Position numbers and translations under genes: made by a program | Origin: Amaranthus tricolor | Lineage: Eukaryota > Streptophyta > Magnoliopsida > Caryophyllales > Amaranthaceae | DNA: 64,000 nt | Assembly: GCF_026212465.1 (NCBI RefSeq) | Contig: NC_080059.1 | Span: forward strand, 11,214,311-11,278,310 | Direction: 5' to 3' | Notes under the pieces: generated by a model | Told to the model about the DNA's origin: nothing | The model's input: the letters and a program-made list of their open reading frames with translations, nothing else | The model's database searches: none | Part shown: piece by piece, positions 47,601-59,678 of the stretch | Layout: each line of letters starts with the position of its first letter | How positions within the stretch are numbered: the stretch's first letter is position 1

Positions 47601-50600
47601 AAGGGATGTTTTTCCTTCAAATTGGATTTTGATAGCTATGAGGAGTAAAGGAAAATGAAGGGGAGGGAATTCAGGGATGCGTGCTTTCATATTTTGTGAG
47701 AAATAAATATCTCCAATAATGGAGAGATTTTGGAAGAACTCAGCCGCTCCCCTTTCACAATAGATAAGATGTGATATGGTTCTTTTTCTTGTAATTCCAT
47801 CTCCATCTGTTTTTTTTGTTTTGGGTTGGGTGTGTAGGTAGGAGTAGCTTGGCACAAATTCTAATGAATCTTGCCTGAGAGCTTTTTTTCCTCCAGTTTC
47901 ACTAGAATATGGAATTGATGTATCCATTTTATTTACATCTGTCCTTGCATTTGCTTGGATAATCGGATGCTATTGTTGAAGCTCTTATAACTGTGTACTC
48001 ATGGATTGCTGCAGCAATTATAGGTACCATACTTGGTACTAATGCTTCACCTAATCAAGTTCTGTCCTTTTTTCAAGCAAATAATGCTTATTTGCATTGT
48101 TTTCCTTGCCTTTTCCAAGATTCTTGAATGTTCTAATCTATCGCCCAACTATTAAAATTATGTGGATAGCTGCAGCTGCTTCTGCAAACAAATATTAGTT
48201 TTAAAACAGTGTCTTGTTTACAGTGCAAACTATTGTGATGTTGACGAAAATGGAGTGCGACATATGGTCCTTTGCCACGTCATCATGGGAAATATGGAGG
48301 TAGTTAATCCTGGGTCCAAGCAATTCCACCCTAGTAGTGAAAGCTTTGACAGTGGAGTTGATGATCCTGAAAATCCACGACATTATACAGTGTGGAGCAT
48401 GAATATCAATACTCATATATATCCCGAGTATGTTGTTAGTTTCAAGGTTTCTGCTAATCATGAAGGTGATATTTTATGCCTTTGCCTGTTATTTTTATTC
48501 ATCTTCCTCGAATCATATGCGTAATTTTTCATTATTTGTTGTTGATAAGATAATTATTTTATGGAGCTTATGGTCATGGAAAAGTTTGCCATGAAAATTA
48601 CATAACTTTGTGCTTGGACCGAAGTTTTATGTTTCTTTGGCTTGAGAAATCCTTTTGGTTAGAGATTAATCCATTATTGGTGGGAACACCATGACTAATT
48701 AAAATTCTTCTTTTCGCATTTGCACTCCTAATGCTGTTGGGTTTCATAATTTTTACTTGAGAACTAGATATTGAATAATGCAGGTGTTTTAAAGAATGCT
48801 GGCAAACATAACGCTGTGAAAGCTGAGACTGATCAGAGTCCAATAGCTCGATGTAAAATTGAGGCTGCAACTGACATTGTAAGTTTACTGATCTTTCTGC
48901 TTTGGGCTATATACATATATTGATAATCAGTAAAGTAATGTTGCTATCTCAAAGGAAGAATAAATCAAGCAAATTTGGATCTTAAAAGCATGATAAACAT
49001 GCAGAGTATTAAATGGTTCAAAAAATTAAATGTGTATTGTGAGGTAAAAGAGACGAAAAGATACCTGTTCAACACTTCTTCCAAATTATGCGGGAAAAAC
49101 TTTCTTAGGCTGGACAGCCTTGTTTTCCTTTAGATTGCTAATGTTCTCTCCTCCCTTCCATCTTTCTAACAAACAACAATTGGGTGCCAAAAATTTGGAT
49201 CTAAGTTTTAGATGACAAAAAGGCGACAAAAAGTGGGTCAGTACCTTTGCGATCTGGTACGCAATCTGCAGCGATGTGAACCCGTCATCCGGAATAAATG
49301 ATTCACACTACACATTGTGAGTTCGTCTTGTGATCAGGGTTACAATGATAAGCATATTTGATGTTACTTCTACAAAAAGCCATCTTTTTCATGTGAATGA
49401 TACTACCTTCTTGTTGTAGTTGATTCTCCAATTTTATGTGCTTGAGAGTGATCGAGAAAATTTCTTACTTCGAAAAATCTTAGGTGTACTTTGCTATTAC
49501 CTAATTATAACACCAATTGTTGATTCTTTAAGGATAGGTAAAAAGAATGATACTTAAGATAAAAATGGGATATTTATATTTTTGTGGTGTAAAACATTAT
49601 GGTGGAAATAATGGCTCTAGGGGTTATTTGGAAAATGGGAATTAGAATTGAGAGATTTTGAGGTAAGATTTGAAGTGAGACTTTTGGGTGGGATAAACTT
49701 TATAAATAAATGTCATATGTCTTTGTTTGACAACTAATAAATATAGATAATGAAATGGTTGAAAATTGATGATATTTAAGATTATATTCTTAATTTATCT
49801 ATTCTTATTTACTTTTATTAATGACAAATGTGTCTTTCCCTTCTTCGAGTCTGAAGCTCTATTACTCTTCACCAAAGATATTTTAGTTGGACCTTTTTCC
49901 TTCTCAGTTTACATTCCCCATCTTTCCTCAACTCCCAATCCTCTCAAACAAACAAATAAGTTTCTTGATTCCGCTCCAGAGTGCTGATCCCCAACCTGAA
50001 ATTTTTTTGTCTATGGATTTAGTGAACCAGGAATTCTTGGATGAACTCTCCATTTAGGAGATGTGGATTTAATTGTGTATCATGTCACTTCCATTAAAAA
50101 CTCACTTGCTTAGCAATGTGATTGGATGTTGCAGTTGCCTTCATTTATTTACTTCATTACATTCATGTAAAAATTGGTTGTGTTTGTAAAAAATTATGGT
50201 CAACCACATTGGTTCCCAAGTAAAGTGTTGCTCTTAATACTAAGGTCGTATTTGACTCTTAAGGGTTTTACATTGAGGGAGGAAGGAAATTTCTTTACAT
50301 GTCTTGCATGCTTGCCAAATTAATAGACATATGTGGGATGTGGTGAATTTGAGAGGCCTTGCAAGAAGTATGAGAGCCTGTTCTGTCAAGAAGTGGACTT
50401 ATTTCTGCTTTACTATTTAGTCTTGGTTGATATTGAATACAATCGCCAAGTGTGTGAGAAGCCAAAAAGCATTTTGTTATTAAATAAGTCGGATAAAGAG
50501 AGAATGGAATACCTTCTTTTTGATGGCCATTGTTGTGAAGTGGCTTCGGAAGCCAATGTAATTTCTGAACTTTCAAGGCAATTCTATACTTGGTTTCTTC

Positions 50601-53600
50601 GACGTGAATACAACAACTACTAGTCTGATCCACGATACTAAGAGTTGGTCTTTCTGATGGTGAGTTTGGATATTTATTTTCTTATTGTCAAGTTGATAAT
50701 GGGTTTTTCTCACTTATACCCACGTACTTTTAAAAATTCTCAGCTGTAGCCAATAAATTTACCAATTCTCAATTGTACCCAATAATTAGTAGGGTTTTTC
50801 TCACTTATACCCACGTACTTTTAAAAATTATTAGCTGTACCCATTAAATTTACCAATTCTCAATTGTACCCAATAATTAGTAGGGTTTTTCTCACTTATA
50901 CCCACGTACTCATGTTGGTAGCTGAAGTTGTTCAAACTTTGATCTTGGCTGACTTTTGTTATTATTACATCAAAAGGTAATTAAGCTTATTTTTTGAACT
51001 AATAACTTTTACGTTTCGTTTAATTATTGGTATTAGAACGTGTAAATTATAATGAAAATTTAAGCTAAATTTGCAAGAAAAAAGCACGTGAAGGCTATTG
51101 ATCATACTTGTCTTACTCTAGTAATCATTTTTTTTATAAAATTCAGTAAAATATTTGTGGGAAAATAGTAACCACATGTGATCTCATATCGAAGAATTAG
51201 AGAGGATTAGACAAGCATATAAACTTAATGGACTACTGCTTTTACTAATTGATTTTAGAATGAAAATTCATCGCACTTGTGTGCAATCAGCTCTCATGAG
51301 AAATTTATCAACACTTAATTGTGGATAAAACTTACATTGCCATGAAAATAACATATTACGAAAATTTACTCAAAAAGTCATTTTATTACCGTTGTTTAGT
51401 ATTTACCATCAAATGGACCGTTAAAGTCGCTACAACTTAACAACAGTTATCTTTGGGTTTTGGTGGGAAATTTCCCTCCAAATGTCACGTGACTATAATC
51501 CCCAACACTTCATTTTCACCTTCCTTCATCATTTTCAATTTCCTTCTTCACTGAGCAATTCTAAAATGGTTACTGTTCAAAGAGTAATTCTAAAAAAACA
51601 AAAAAAAGAGTTGATATAAGCCATATTCACATTATAATGCTACTGGTAATTCTAAAAAAAAAATTCAAAAAATATTACTAACGCCTTAAATAAATCTAAC
51701 TAACTGTTGTTAAGTTGTCATTAAAAAATGGTTATTATTGCTAAATTAATACTAATTATTGGGTACAATTGAGAATTGGTAAATTTATTGGGTACAGCTG
51801 AGAATTTTTAAAAGTACGTGGGTATAAGTGAGAAAAACCCTACTAATTATTGGGTACAATTGAGAATTGGTAAATTTATTGGCTACAGCTGAGAATTTTT
51901 AAAAGAACCCTAAATTTAATTTGAGCGATGAAGATTTCTAATCAGGATTGTGATCTTTATGTGCAAACAATTTGGTTTTAGTGATTATCCGTGTTTGTGA
52001 TTGGTCGTTTCTAGGAGGTATGGTAGTGAGTTTGAGTACTATAGTATTTTTTGTCAAATTGATAAATTTGGTTTTAATGAAGAAGGATTCCTAATCAGAT
52101 TTCTGATATTTGTGTTCAAACAATTTTTCATTGAATAAAGTATTATTTAATGGATAAAGAGTTGAAGATTTTGGGACAAGATTTCCCAGTTGACATACTT
52201 TCCATATCTGTTTCTGATTTTTTTTTTACGCATAACACAATGCTTGTAAAAAAAGATTTACTTGGAAGATTGATACCTTAAACACGGAGAAAATCTTGCA
52301 AGAGTCTCACAAATTTAGTAACTTGAATATAGTAGCTTTCCTTTGGCTTTGGAAGCTTGCAACATTTGCAAGTAATTATTTATTTTTGAACAAAGTTTAT
52401 CTCTTTTTATCTTCCTAATACATAAGAAAAATATAGTCAAGTGGGTTTTGCTTGATTCGTGTCGATGCTTACTTTTACAATATCAACTTCGTAATTTTTA
52501 CTTACATAATTAGAGATGTTTAGAGTGAAAATAGTGTACGGATAACGCGCAAAATTGTTTAAAACTTTCAAATCGTAGGAAATATTTTAATCAATTTTGA
52601 ATGCACAGCAATTAACACATGGAAAATACAAACAAGATCAACAAAATAAGATGAATTACCTTGAAATATGAAGGATGTAATTGATATTCTTGAAAAATAA
52701 GGTTAGAAATGTTGAAGAAGGAAAAAGCAAAGCAACAAAATTGGAATGCCTGGAAGGAAGAAAGCAGTAGCTTTGAAAATTGATGAGGGTTAAATTTTTA
52801 TTTTTATATTAACGAGTTCCAAGTATGAGGTTTTAAATATCACTCATTCCAAACTCCGAAGCCATAAGCTTCAAAGCCATAAGGAGGAGATTTAATTCAA
52901 AGTTTTTGCTGTTTAATGTTGTAATATTGGGATTTGGGAGGATTAAAATTACTGGTAGTTTAAGAGCTTTCTTTGCAGTGTTGTGTCCATTAGTATATAC
53001 TTACAGGTCACACTTCTAAATTGCCCCAGATGAGTGTTAAAAAAGGTGTATGTGATGGAAGAGAGGGGGAATTGGATACATTGTACAAAAGAGAAGCAAG
53101 TGACATTTGAGTCGCTCTTGGAAGTGAGTATCCTATGAACTAAAAATGAGGTTTAATGATGTGGAATATGGACCTGATATTTAACTAGGAATTTAACAGT
53201 TGCATGAAAGCATTCAATTGTTTGATATCAAAGAGCTAGTTGACCTGTCATTATTGTCAGCCTATGTTTGGAGGTTTGATGTTAATTTTGGGTATTCCAT
53301 GATTTTCTAAAAAATGTGTCTTAAATTGGCTTCTGAATTTTTATGGGTCTTCTCATGGCATTTCTTTTCCTTCCTGTGGTATGAACAAGTCTCTTAAAGC
53401 TATTGTATTCTTGGCTTTGAAAATTGTGAATAAACAGCTCACATAACCTTGAATTGAGGAGTTCAGAGATGGCACAGCTGAGGTACGCATGACAAGGCAC
53501 TGAACAAATATTCCAGAAAAAAATTTTCTTAAAAAAATTAAGAATTCTATTTTGGTGGATGCCTGAGGTGGCTGAGGAAAGGCACAATTTCTTGTGCTTG

Positions 53601-56600
53601 CCGTTTTAAACAATGATACTTGATGTTTGCTCTTCCTGTATCCTTTAATATGACAGCTTTTATGGAATGTTGTACAGAATTTATGTCATTACTGTGGGAT
53701 TTATCACATTGTTTAACCTCATGTGTCCAGGGAAGTGATCATCAATCAAACATAACCAGTGATGGAAGCAAGGAAAGATGTGCTAGTTTGAGCTCAACCA
53801 CACCAAGTCTTCCAACGTCCCCTTGGATGCCATTTCCTTTGCTATTTGAAGCAATTTCGAAGCGAATTCCTCAAAGTAGCTTGAAGTTGTTACTGGCTCA
53901 TTATGATTTATTGAAGGCATGGAGTGTCTTTGTGCTTTTATTTATTTATTTATCTAATTTTCTATTTGACACTCAGAGAAATTTCCACAATTGTTTTTAT
54001 ATGTTACTTCAGGAACGGAAAATTTGTCGGGATGATTTCATAAAGGAGTTGAGATTGATTGTTGGTGATACTCTATTGAAGTCTACCTTAAAACAGCTCA
54101 CTTGCAGGGTAGTTCTCTCAATCTCTTAATGTTTTCTTAAGCTCTTTTTATCAATTCTTAGTCATCATCATACTGGAAGATTTCTGTTGGTTGTCACAAT
54201 TAATGATGGCACTTATGAAAGTAAAATTATGTTTCTAGGGTGAAGTTTTGAACATCACTTGTATCTGTTGTTCGGAAGTGCCAAGTATTCGTGTTATTTT
54301 TTATTTGATTTGAAATAACACTTGAATGAATTTTATGTAGATGCATTTCATTTTCAAATCTTGTTTGTATTAAATCTGATATCTTTGAGCTGGTGCTATT
54401 GATATAGTAGGTGACTAGGTGGGGTGTTGATGTAGTTTGTGCATGTTCATGTGACTGTGTTGCTTATGTCCAGTATCCTGTTTTGAAAGTTCCGTTTTTG
54501 GTTCCATGCACAACATATGGTGATTTCTTATGAGATTTGACTTCTTTTTTTTTAACATTTCTATTTATTTAAACTCAAGGACCTACCAATTGTTCATAGT
54601 TTATTATTTCTTTCCTTAAGTCTTGGCCCCGTTTACTTCCCACTTTACTCGCGCATCTTATCTCCTTCTGTTGCCAAGATGAATATCATCTATTTAAAAT
54701 GATACCCCTCTATCTCTTTTCTAGGTATCCCACTTTCTCTTTTCTAGTCTAGATAAAATAAAAATTGGAAACCACACAATTATCATTTAGTTCTACGCTT
54801 TTTTTGTGTCATTACGATTGTTTGAACTTGTTTGACATGTAAGAATTAGCGATGTAGAATCTTATTAGATTCATCTTAATGTATATTGCAAAGCTATTTC
54901 ATAATTTTACATATTAAGAAATATTAATGGTTGAAATTTAGGTTTGTTAAGTGATGAAAAAGCTTGAAGGTAAAAATAGACAGAGTATATATTGGTGTGT
55001 GTGACAAGTAGCTGAAATTTCCAGCTAGTAAGTCGCTGCAGAAATCAGGGACCTACTGGAATTTCCAGCTACTCTTCCCAAGTAGCTAAAAGCTACTTTT
55101 AGTAAGTAGTTGCTTTAAGTAGTAAAGTTCTTATGTAGGCACTTGTCTTCTGGGGTAAAATGAAGAGTTTGAATCTAGGTATCTTTGTTATTATACTCCC
55201 TCCATCCCATGGCTTTTGCAATGAGTACATATCTTGTGCAAACCAAGAAAAGAAAGAAAAGGGGTAAAAAAAAGTGTACTTTATGGGGAAGTAAAAGAAA
55301 TGTGTGAATTTGATATAAAGATTAGTTAAATGTGTGGAAGATAATTAAAGAAAGTGTATGGGTCATGATCAAAAATGAAAATGTAGCAAAATCTGTGGGA
55401 CGGTCTAAAATGTAAGATGTTTTTAGAGGAATGAATTACATTCCTATGTTTGGTATTAAAGTATTAGATTAGATAGATATGGAGCCTTTTGTCTGTTACG
55501 AAATGAGTAAAGAATGAATTGAAGAAGAAAAGCAGTCATTCTGTGTGGTTTTAGAGGAATGAATTACATTCCTCTTTTTGGTTGTTTAGTTTTTAAGAAT
55601 TTTGAAATAAAAATAAATAAATTAAAAAAAAAAATAAGGAAATAAGAAAATGGGCTTTAACTTCCTTTGTCCTCATTTCACTTCATATAATCATCGTGTC
55701 CTTTCTTGTGATGGTATTGAGAGTTTACCATCATTTGCTGTCCTACCAAACACATCACATGTGGCTGCTGTACGCCAATACTCGTGTCAATATGGATACG
55801 GACATGGCACACATGTCGGAGTCGGCCGTGTGTGGAAACAACTACCTATTATCTCTATCTTATACCTTGTACTTTGATGTAAAACGAGGAGTAGCTCTTG
55901 CTATCTTTATGTTTTGTTTCTTTAAAGAATGGAAGTAACGCAATAGTAAATTAAAATATTAAATTACGCCCTCCGTATCCTGGTCATGTTGCTACATTTC
56001 TAAACTTGTAATAAGATCATGTTCTCGCCACTCATGTCATCCACAAACATCTATTCTTTTCATCTCATACTTCTTTTGTCTTTTTTTGGTCTTGTTCTCC
56101 CATTTACTTCGAACACACTTCTAGAAAATTAAAACAGTTGATTGTGTATGGGACAGAGTAGTATTAATTTTAAATATATAAATAAATAATGGTGCATAAA
56201 AATATTTACATCAAGGTTTGTTGTCGAGCTCATGTACGCTCTAAATTCTTAGCAATGTTCTCGTGCTCTAGAATGTCGGGCATTCATGAGTTTGAGTCTT
56301 GGATGCTTGTTGGACACCAGCACTTGGAGTTATGTTCAAGTAACATGTCTTACTAGTATTAATTTTAAATATATAAATAAATAATAGTGCATAAAAATAT
56401 TTACATCAAGGTTTATTGTCGTGCTCATCTATGCTCTAAATTTTTGGCATTGTTCTCGAGTTCCAGAAAGTCAGGCATTCTGAGTTGAAGTCTTGGATGC
56501 TTGTTGGACACCAACACTTGGAATTGTGTTCAAGTAACATGCCTTACTACGTTCTAGACTCTTAGTAGTCAGTTCCATCTTCTTCCTCCAATACCGTTGC

Positions 56601-57130
56601 GCTTCCCATGGTAGTTAGATGTGTACACCCAGGTTTTCGGTTGGATTTTGGGTGGTTCAATTTGAGTTTGTAGTTTCATGTGAATCTTGCCAATCCTATT
56701 TGATTTTTAAACGGGGGTTATTCCGGTCAGGTTGAGTGAATAGTTGAATTTAGTTTGGACAGCTCTAATGGTAGCCATTTGTCTGAAGATGCTTGGTAAA
56801 TTTTGCTATGAAGGTTGGTTTCTGGGGTGCTCTTGGTGGCCCTATATTCCATGCTTACTTTCTGCATATTTTCCTGATGAGTTTCCCGATTACGCACTTG
56901 GTTTTTGTTTGTTTTTTCAAGAAAAATGGAACCTTCTGGTCTTAACTCAATATTGGTGTTCATTGAGCCTTATGCAGTGTTAGTTATGAGTGTATTTGAA
57001 TTTGGCTCTATTTATTTTATGCATTTAACTGTTTTTGTTTTCTTGAATGCTCATCTTTAGCAGCTTAATTTGTATACAGGTAGCGCCGAAGGACAACTCG
57101 ATAGTAGCTGCAAAACAAGTAGGAAGTTGA
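42737..57130 (+). CDS. RCD1: RCD1/SRO-type protein: WWE, PARP-like and RST domains
   Basis: Six exons, 42737-43827, 48224-48465, 48784-48878, 53731-53916, 54013-54108 and 57080-57130, join in phase to 586 residues; Arabidopsis RCD1 has 589. RCD1 is a nuclear hub that binds transcription factors such as DREB2A through its RST domain in stress and hormone responses. Seen: a Lys-rich stretch GKRKK (about 49-53), WWE domain (about 70-160; FLNGEWIDH), PARP-like domain (about 265-445; KGMDFTSG, IKSIYGTGVHLAAAN, DENGVRHMVLCHVIMGNME, HIYPEYVVSF) and RST domain (about 500-570; PWMPFPLLFEAIS, RDDFIKELRLIVGD). His in GTGVHL replaces the PARP catalytic Tyr, as in RCD1 proteins that lack activity. Intron 4 (53917-54012) begins with GC, not GT. 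RCD1 or its paralogue SRO1 cannot be told apart here. Confidence 0.93.
44438..44640. repeat. Two (AAT)n microsatellites in RCD1 intron 1
   Basis: About 80 bases of AAT units at 44438-44517 and about 83 at 44558-44640, separated by 40 A-rich bases. Long frames of poly-Leu and poly-Tyr here are only products of the repeat. Confidence 0.97.
50700..51905. mobile_element. Inverted-repeat element with tandem-duplicated arms in RCD1 intron 3
   Basis: The left arm (50700-50912) holds a ~92-bp unit two and a third times: GGGTTTTTCTCACTTATACC, then CTGTAGCCAATAAATTTACC and TCTCAATTGTACCCAATAAT. The right arm (51755-51905) holds the inverse unit twice. The middle, about 0.85 kb, has no coding frame. 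The right outer end appears shortened, and no target duplication was found. Long TIRs with internal duplication suggest a Mutator-like MITE. Confidence 0.7.
55193..55420. mobile_element. Degraded Stowaway-type copy
   Basis: TACTCCCTCCATCCCATGGC at the left; the right end ATCTGTGGGACGGTCTAAAA keeps only the inner part of the inverse and lacks the terminal GGGAGTA. Confidence 0.5.
55967..56158. mobile_element. Stowaway-type MITE in RCD1 intron 5
   Basis: Begins CGCCCTCCGTATCCTGGTCA after TA (55965-55966) and ends GTGTATGGGACAGAG before TA (56159-56160). 192 bp, non-coding. Confidence 0.65.
56161..56548. repeat. 194-bp tandem duplication in RCD1 intron 5
   Basis: The unit beginning GTATTAATTTTAAATATATA at 56161 is repeated at 56355, and both end near AGTAACATG-CTTACT. 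They differ at roughly one base in ten, so the duplication is not recent. Confidence 0.93.
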
Positions 57131-57865
57131 AAGATAGCCCGTCTCTGTAATGTGTCGACTTCAAATTTGTTTCACTTGCTGAAATGTTGTAATGCGTTGT
57201 GATTCTGTCTATTTTACAGTTGTACATTGCTGAAATGTTGACTCGAGTTCTTGTTTGGTAACCAAAACCCTGTGGATATAAGCTAGTAAAACTGCGTTTT
57301 GTTTGAAATTTGTGTGTTTGCTCGAGTGTCGCTCGTCATGATCAGTGTTGCAGACTTGGGTGCTCGATCTGTGCTCTTGTGTTTTTGATTTTTCTTTAGT
57401 TCGTGAATTGCGACCATTGATTGTACCTGTCTACCGCTATTACAGCTTTATTCCGAATGTATCAATATACAGGTAATAAATTTGAGTCCACTTATAACGC
57501 TATTATGCATCTTTGAGTAAAAACAAGCTATTTGGTGCTCTTAAGGACTAAATGAGGGAATATTAAAATTGGTGCACATTTTTAGGGTGAATTAAGTTCA
57601 TACAAGTTTTACTCTAATCAAGAAGTGGGAATTGGATTATTTTTTCATAAGTATCTCTCTCGAGCATAAGGTTACTTGGGATATCTGTGAATATGGAAAA
57701 AATATCAATATTAAAATCCTTTGTTTCTAAAAGTTTATTCACTTTAGAATATGCAAAGAAAATTGTGTGAAATCTTTTAGAGATGAAAACTTTAGTTCTA
57801 TTGGGTAAAAATAAAAATTTATTATCAGAAATCGATGCGAAAGCAGAGTAGCTCCTCAAATTCTA
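57131..57865. other. 3' untranslated and downstream region of the RCD1-like gene
   Basis: Transcript end is not fixed. An 81-codon chance frame at 57614-57859 (minus) is the only one. The Mutator-like element begins just after. Confidence 0.4.
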
Positions 57866-58346
57866 GCAAATTTAGAAAATTTGAAAACATTAAGATAAGA
57901 AATAAAAAAAATGAACGAAATAATATAATTTTCAAACTTATTCCAAAAGTAAGCATGAAAATTCCAAATTTGAGTTATGGATAGATCAAAAAAGACAAAA
58001 TAGTTGTTCGCCGTTACCAACTGCGAACAGCCCTTTGACTTTATTTGATCTGTTCGCAGTTACGAACAGCTATGTTACATAATATTTTTTTTCCTAAATT
58101 TTGAGTTGTTATTTGTTGTATTTGCATTAGAGACATTAGAATAAGTAATTACAAGTCAATGTATGTTTCAAGCGGGATGATTCATTGCCAAAACTCCGAA
58201 CATTCGTAAGTCAAAGCTTGGAGGCTATGATAAAGTAAATAAACATATATATACAACTAAATATATACAAATGTTTGAAATATACAACTAAATAAACATA
58301 AATATATGTATATACATAGTCAATCTAAATACACAAAAGCGAAACG

Positions 58347-59482
58347 CTAACGCTCACGACCCTCATCTACCCTATCCAACTGAGTTGGTCTCCAACGCCT
58401 CCTACGGTAGTAAGCGGCGTTCGGGTGTCGCTCTGGCAGTGGAGGGGACTAGTATTGTGATGGCTGCGATGGCCCAGCCTGCGAGGTCCCCGCAACGTCA
58501 ACGGGGTATGAAAGGTCCATCTCCTCCAAATGATAGTCATAAGCCAGAGATGAGACGTTCATATCGGTGGTAGCCGGTGAGGACTCTGCAGCGACTATCG
58601 GTATGAAGTGCTAAAACTGCGTGCCGACGAGCATGCCTTGCGCAATCTCCCTCACCGGCTCCTCGCGGCTGTACCGCATCACTGATACCGCACCTTGTGC
58701 CTGCAATTATTATTTAGTTAATCTAATATTATATTATGTATACTTAATCATTTAAATGCAAATGAAGATTTACAAATTGGGTCATCGTAGGCGCAGCAGG
58801 TGCGTAATGTGCTGCTGCGATGATGCCACGTGGTGTCATTCTTCGGCGAGTGATGGAGAGGAACCACGGCATGTAGTCCGGTGTAGTAGGTGCGCCATGA
58901 ACATTAATTGGCGCTCTTTGGGCCAGCAGCTCAAGTCTACGATCCCAACGAGCTATGAGGCGCCAGTTGATCTCCATCCAGTTCGTCGTACCCTGATTCT
59001 TGCGCGAAATCAGGTGCAGCTCGAGTTCAGCGTGGAAAGGTAGTGGAATGCCTTGTACCAACCCATATTGGCACAGTACGCGCTCAGGTAGATGTACTTC
59101 GACAATGTCGAAGCATATGAGTGGCATAGAAGCCCTTCACGCGCCTAATTGAATCCTCAAGTGCACGGAACAGCTGCGTACACTTCCGCAAGGTACGGGT
59201 CCCAACAAAACTAAAATACATGTTATGAAAATGTAAGTGATGTGTTGAATAAATTGCAGTAATGTTAATGAGTAATGAAATATTTACCTAGTTGGGTTAT
59301 AGCAGGTCTAAGTGATCTCGGTAGAATCCGAGACCGGTCCCGGTGTGCTTGCACGTCCGGCGTGCAAAATTCCACCTTGAACCATACGCAGCATCTAATG
59401 GGGGTTGTTGCGGAGGAGCGGCATCACCATGACCAACGGTTTCGTAAGGTTGGCCGATAAGAATATGTTCCCACGCCCACAG
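58347..59482 (-). pseudogene. Plant mobile domain (aminotransferase-like) fragment in the MULE
   Basis: Starting after a splice-acceptor-like TTCAG at 59483, the minus strand reads LWAWEHILIGQPYET, GSRWNFARR, YRDHLDLL, then in another frame PLICFDIVEVHLPERVLCQYGLVQGIPLPF, TNWMEINWRLIARWDRR and PTTPDYMPWFLSITRRRM. These are the C-terminal blocks of the plant mobile domain, found in MAIN/MAIL proteins and in several plant transposons. The tail ends HPNAAYYRRRRWRPTQLD up to a TAG at 58347-58349. Stops lie near 59290 and 58450. The N-terminal half of the domain was not found. The segment could be spliced to the transposase through a 196-bp intron (59483-59678); this is inference. Confidence 0.75.
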
Positions 59483-59678
59483 CTGAACATTGCAAATGTA
59501 ATTAGTATGTAATTCAACGGTTCTAGAGCTGCTGGATCCATCTCCTCTACTGATGTGTTTGCAGTAGCTTTAGTTAATATTACCATTATGTAATTATGTA
59601 TGATACATTTGTGTTGTTAGTTTAACATTATTATACGTGTTATAGAGTATCATACTAGTATAATATATAATATATTAC

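Noticed and set aside
50333..50623. 96-codon plus-strand frame in RCD1 intron 3
   Set aside because: Composition is fairly protein-like, but no family was recognised, there are no splice borders in phase and a minus-strand frame of similar size overlaps it.
53917..53930. GT donor at GGAGT|GTCTTT instead of the GC donor
   Set aside because: It would add AWS and part of a codon and break the phase into ERKICRDD; the GC donor gives the exact family match.
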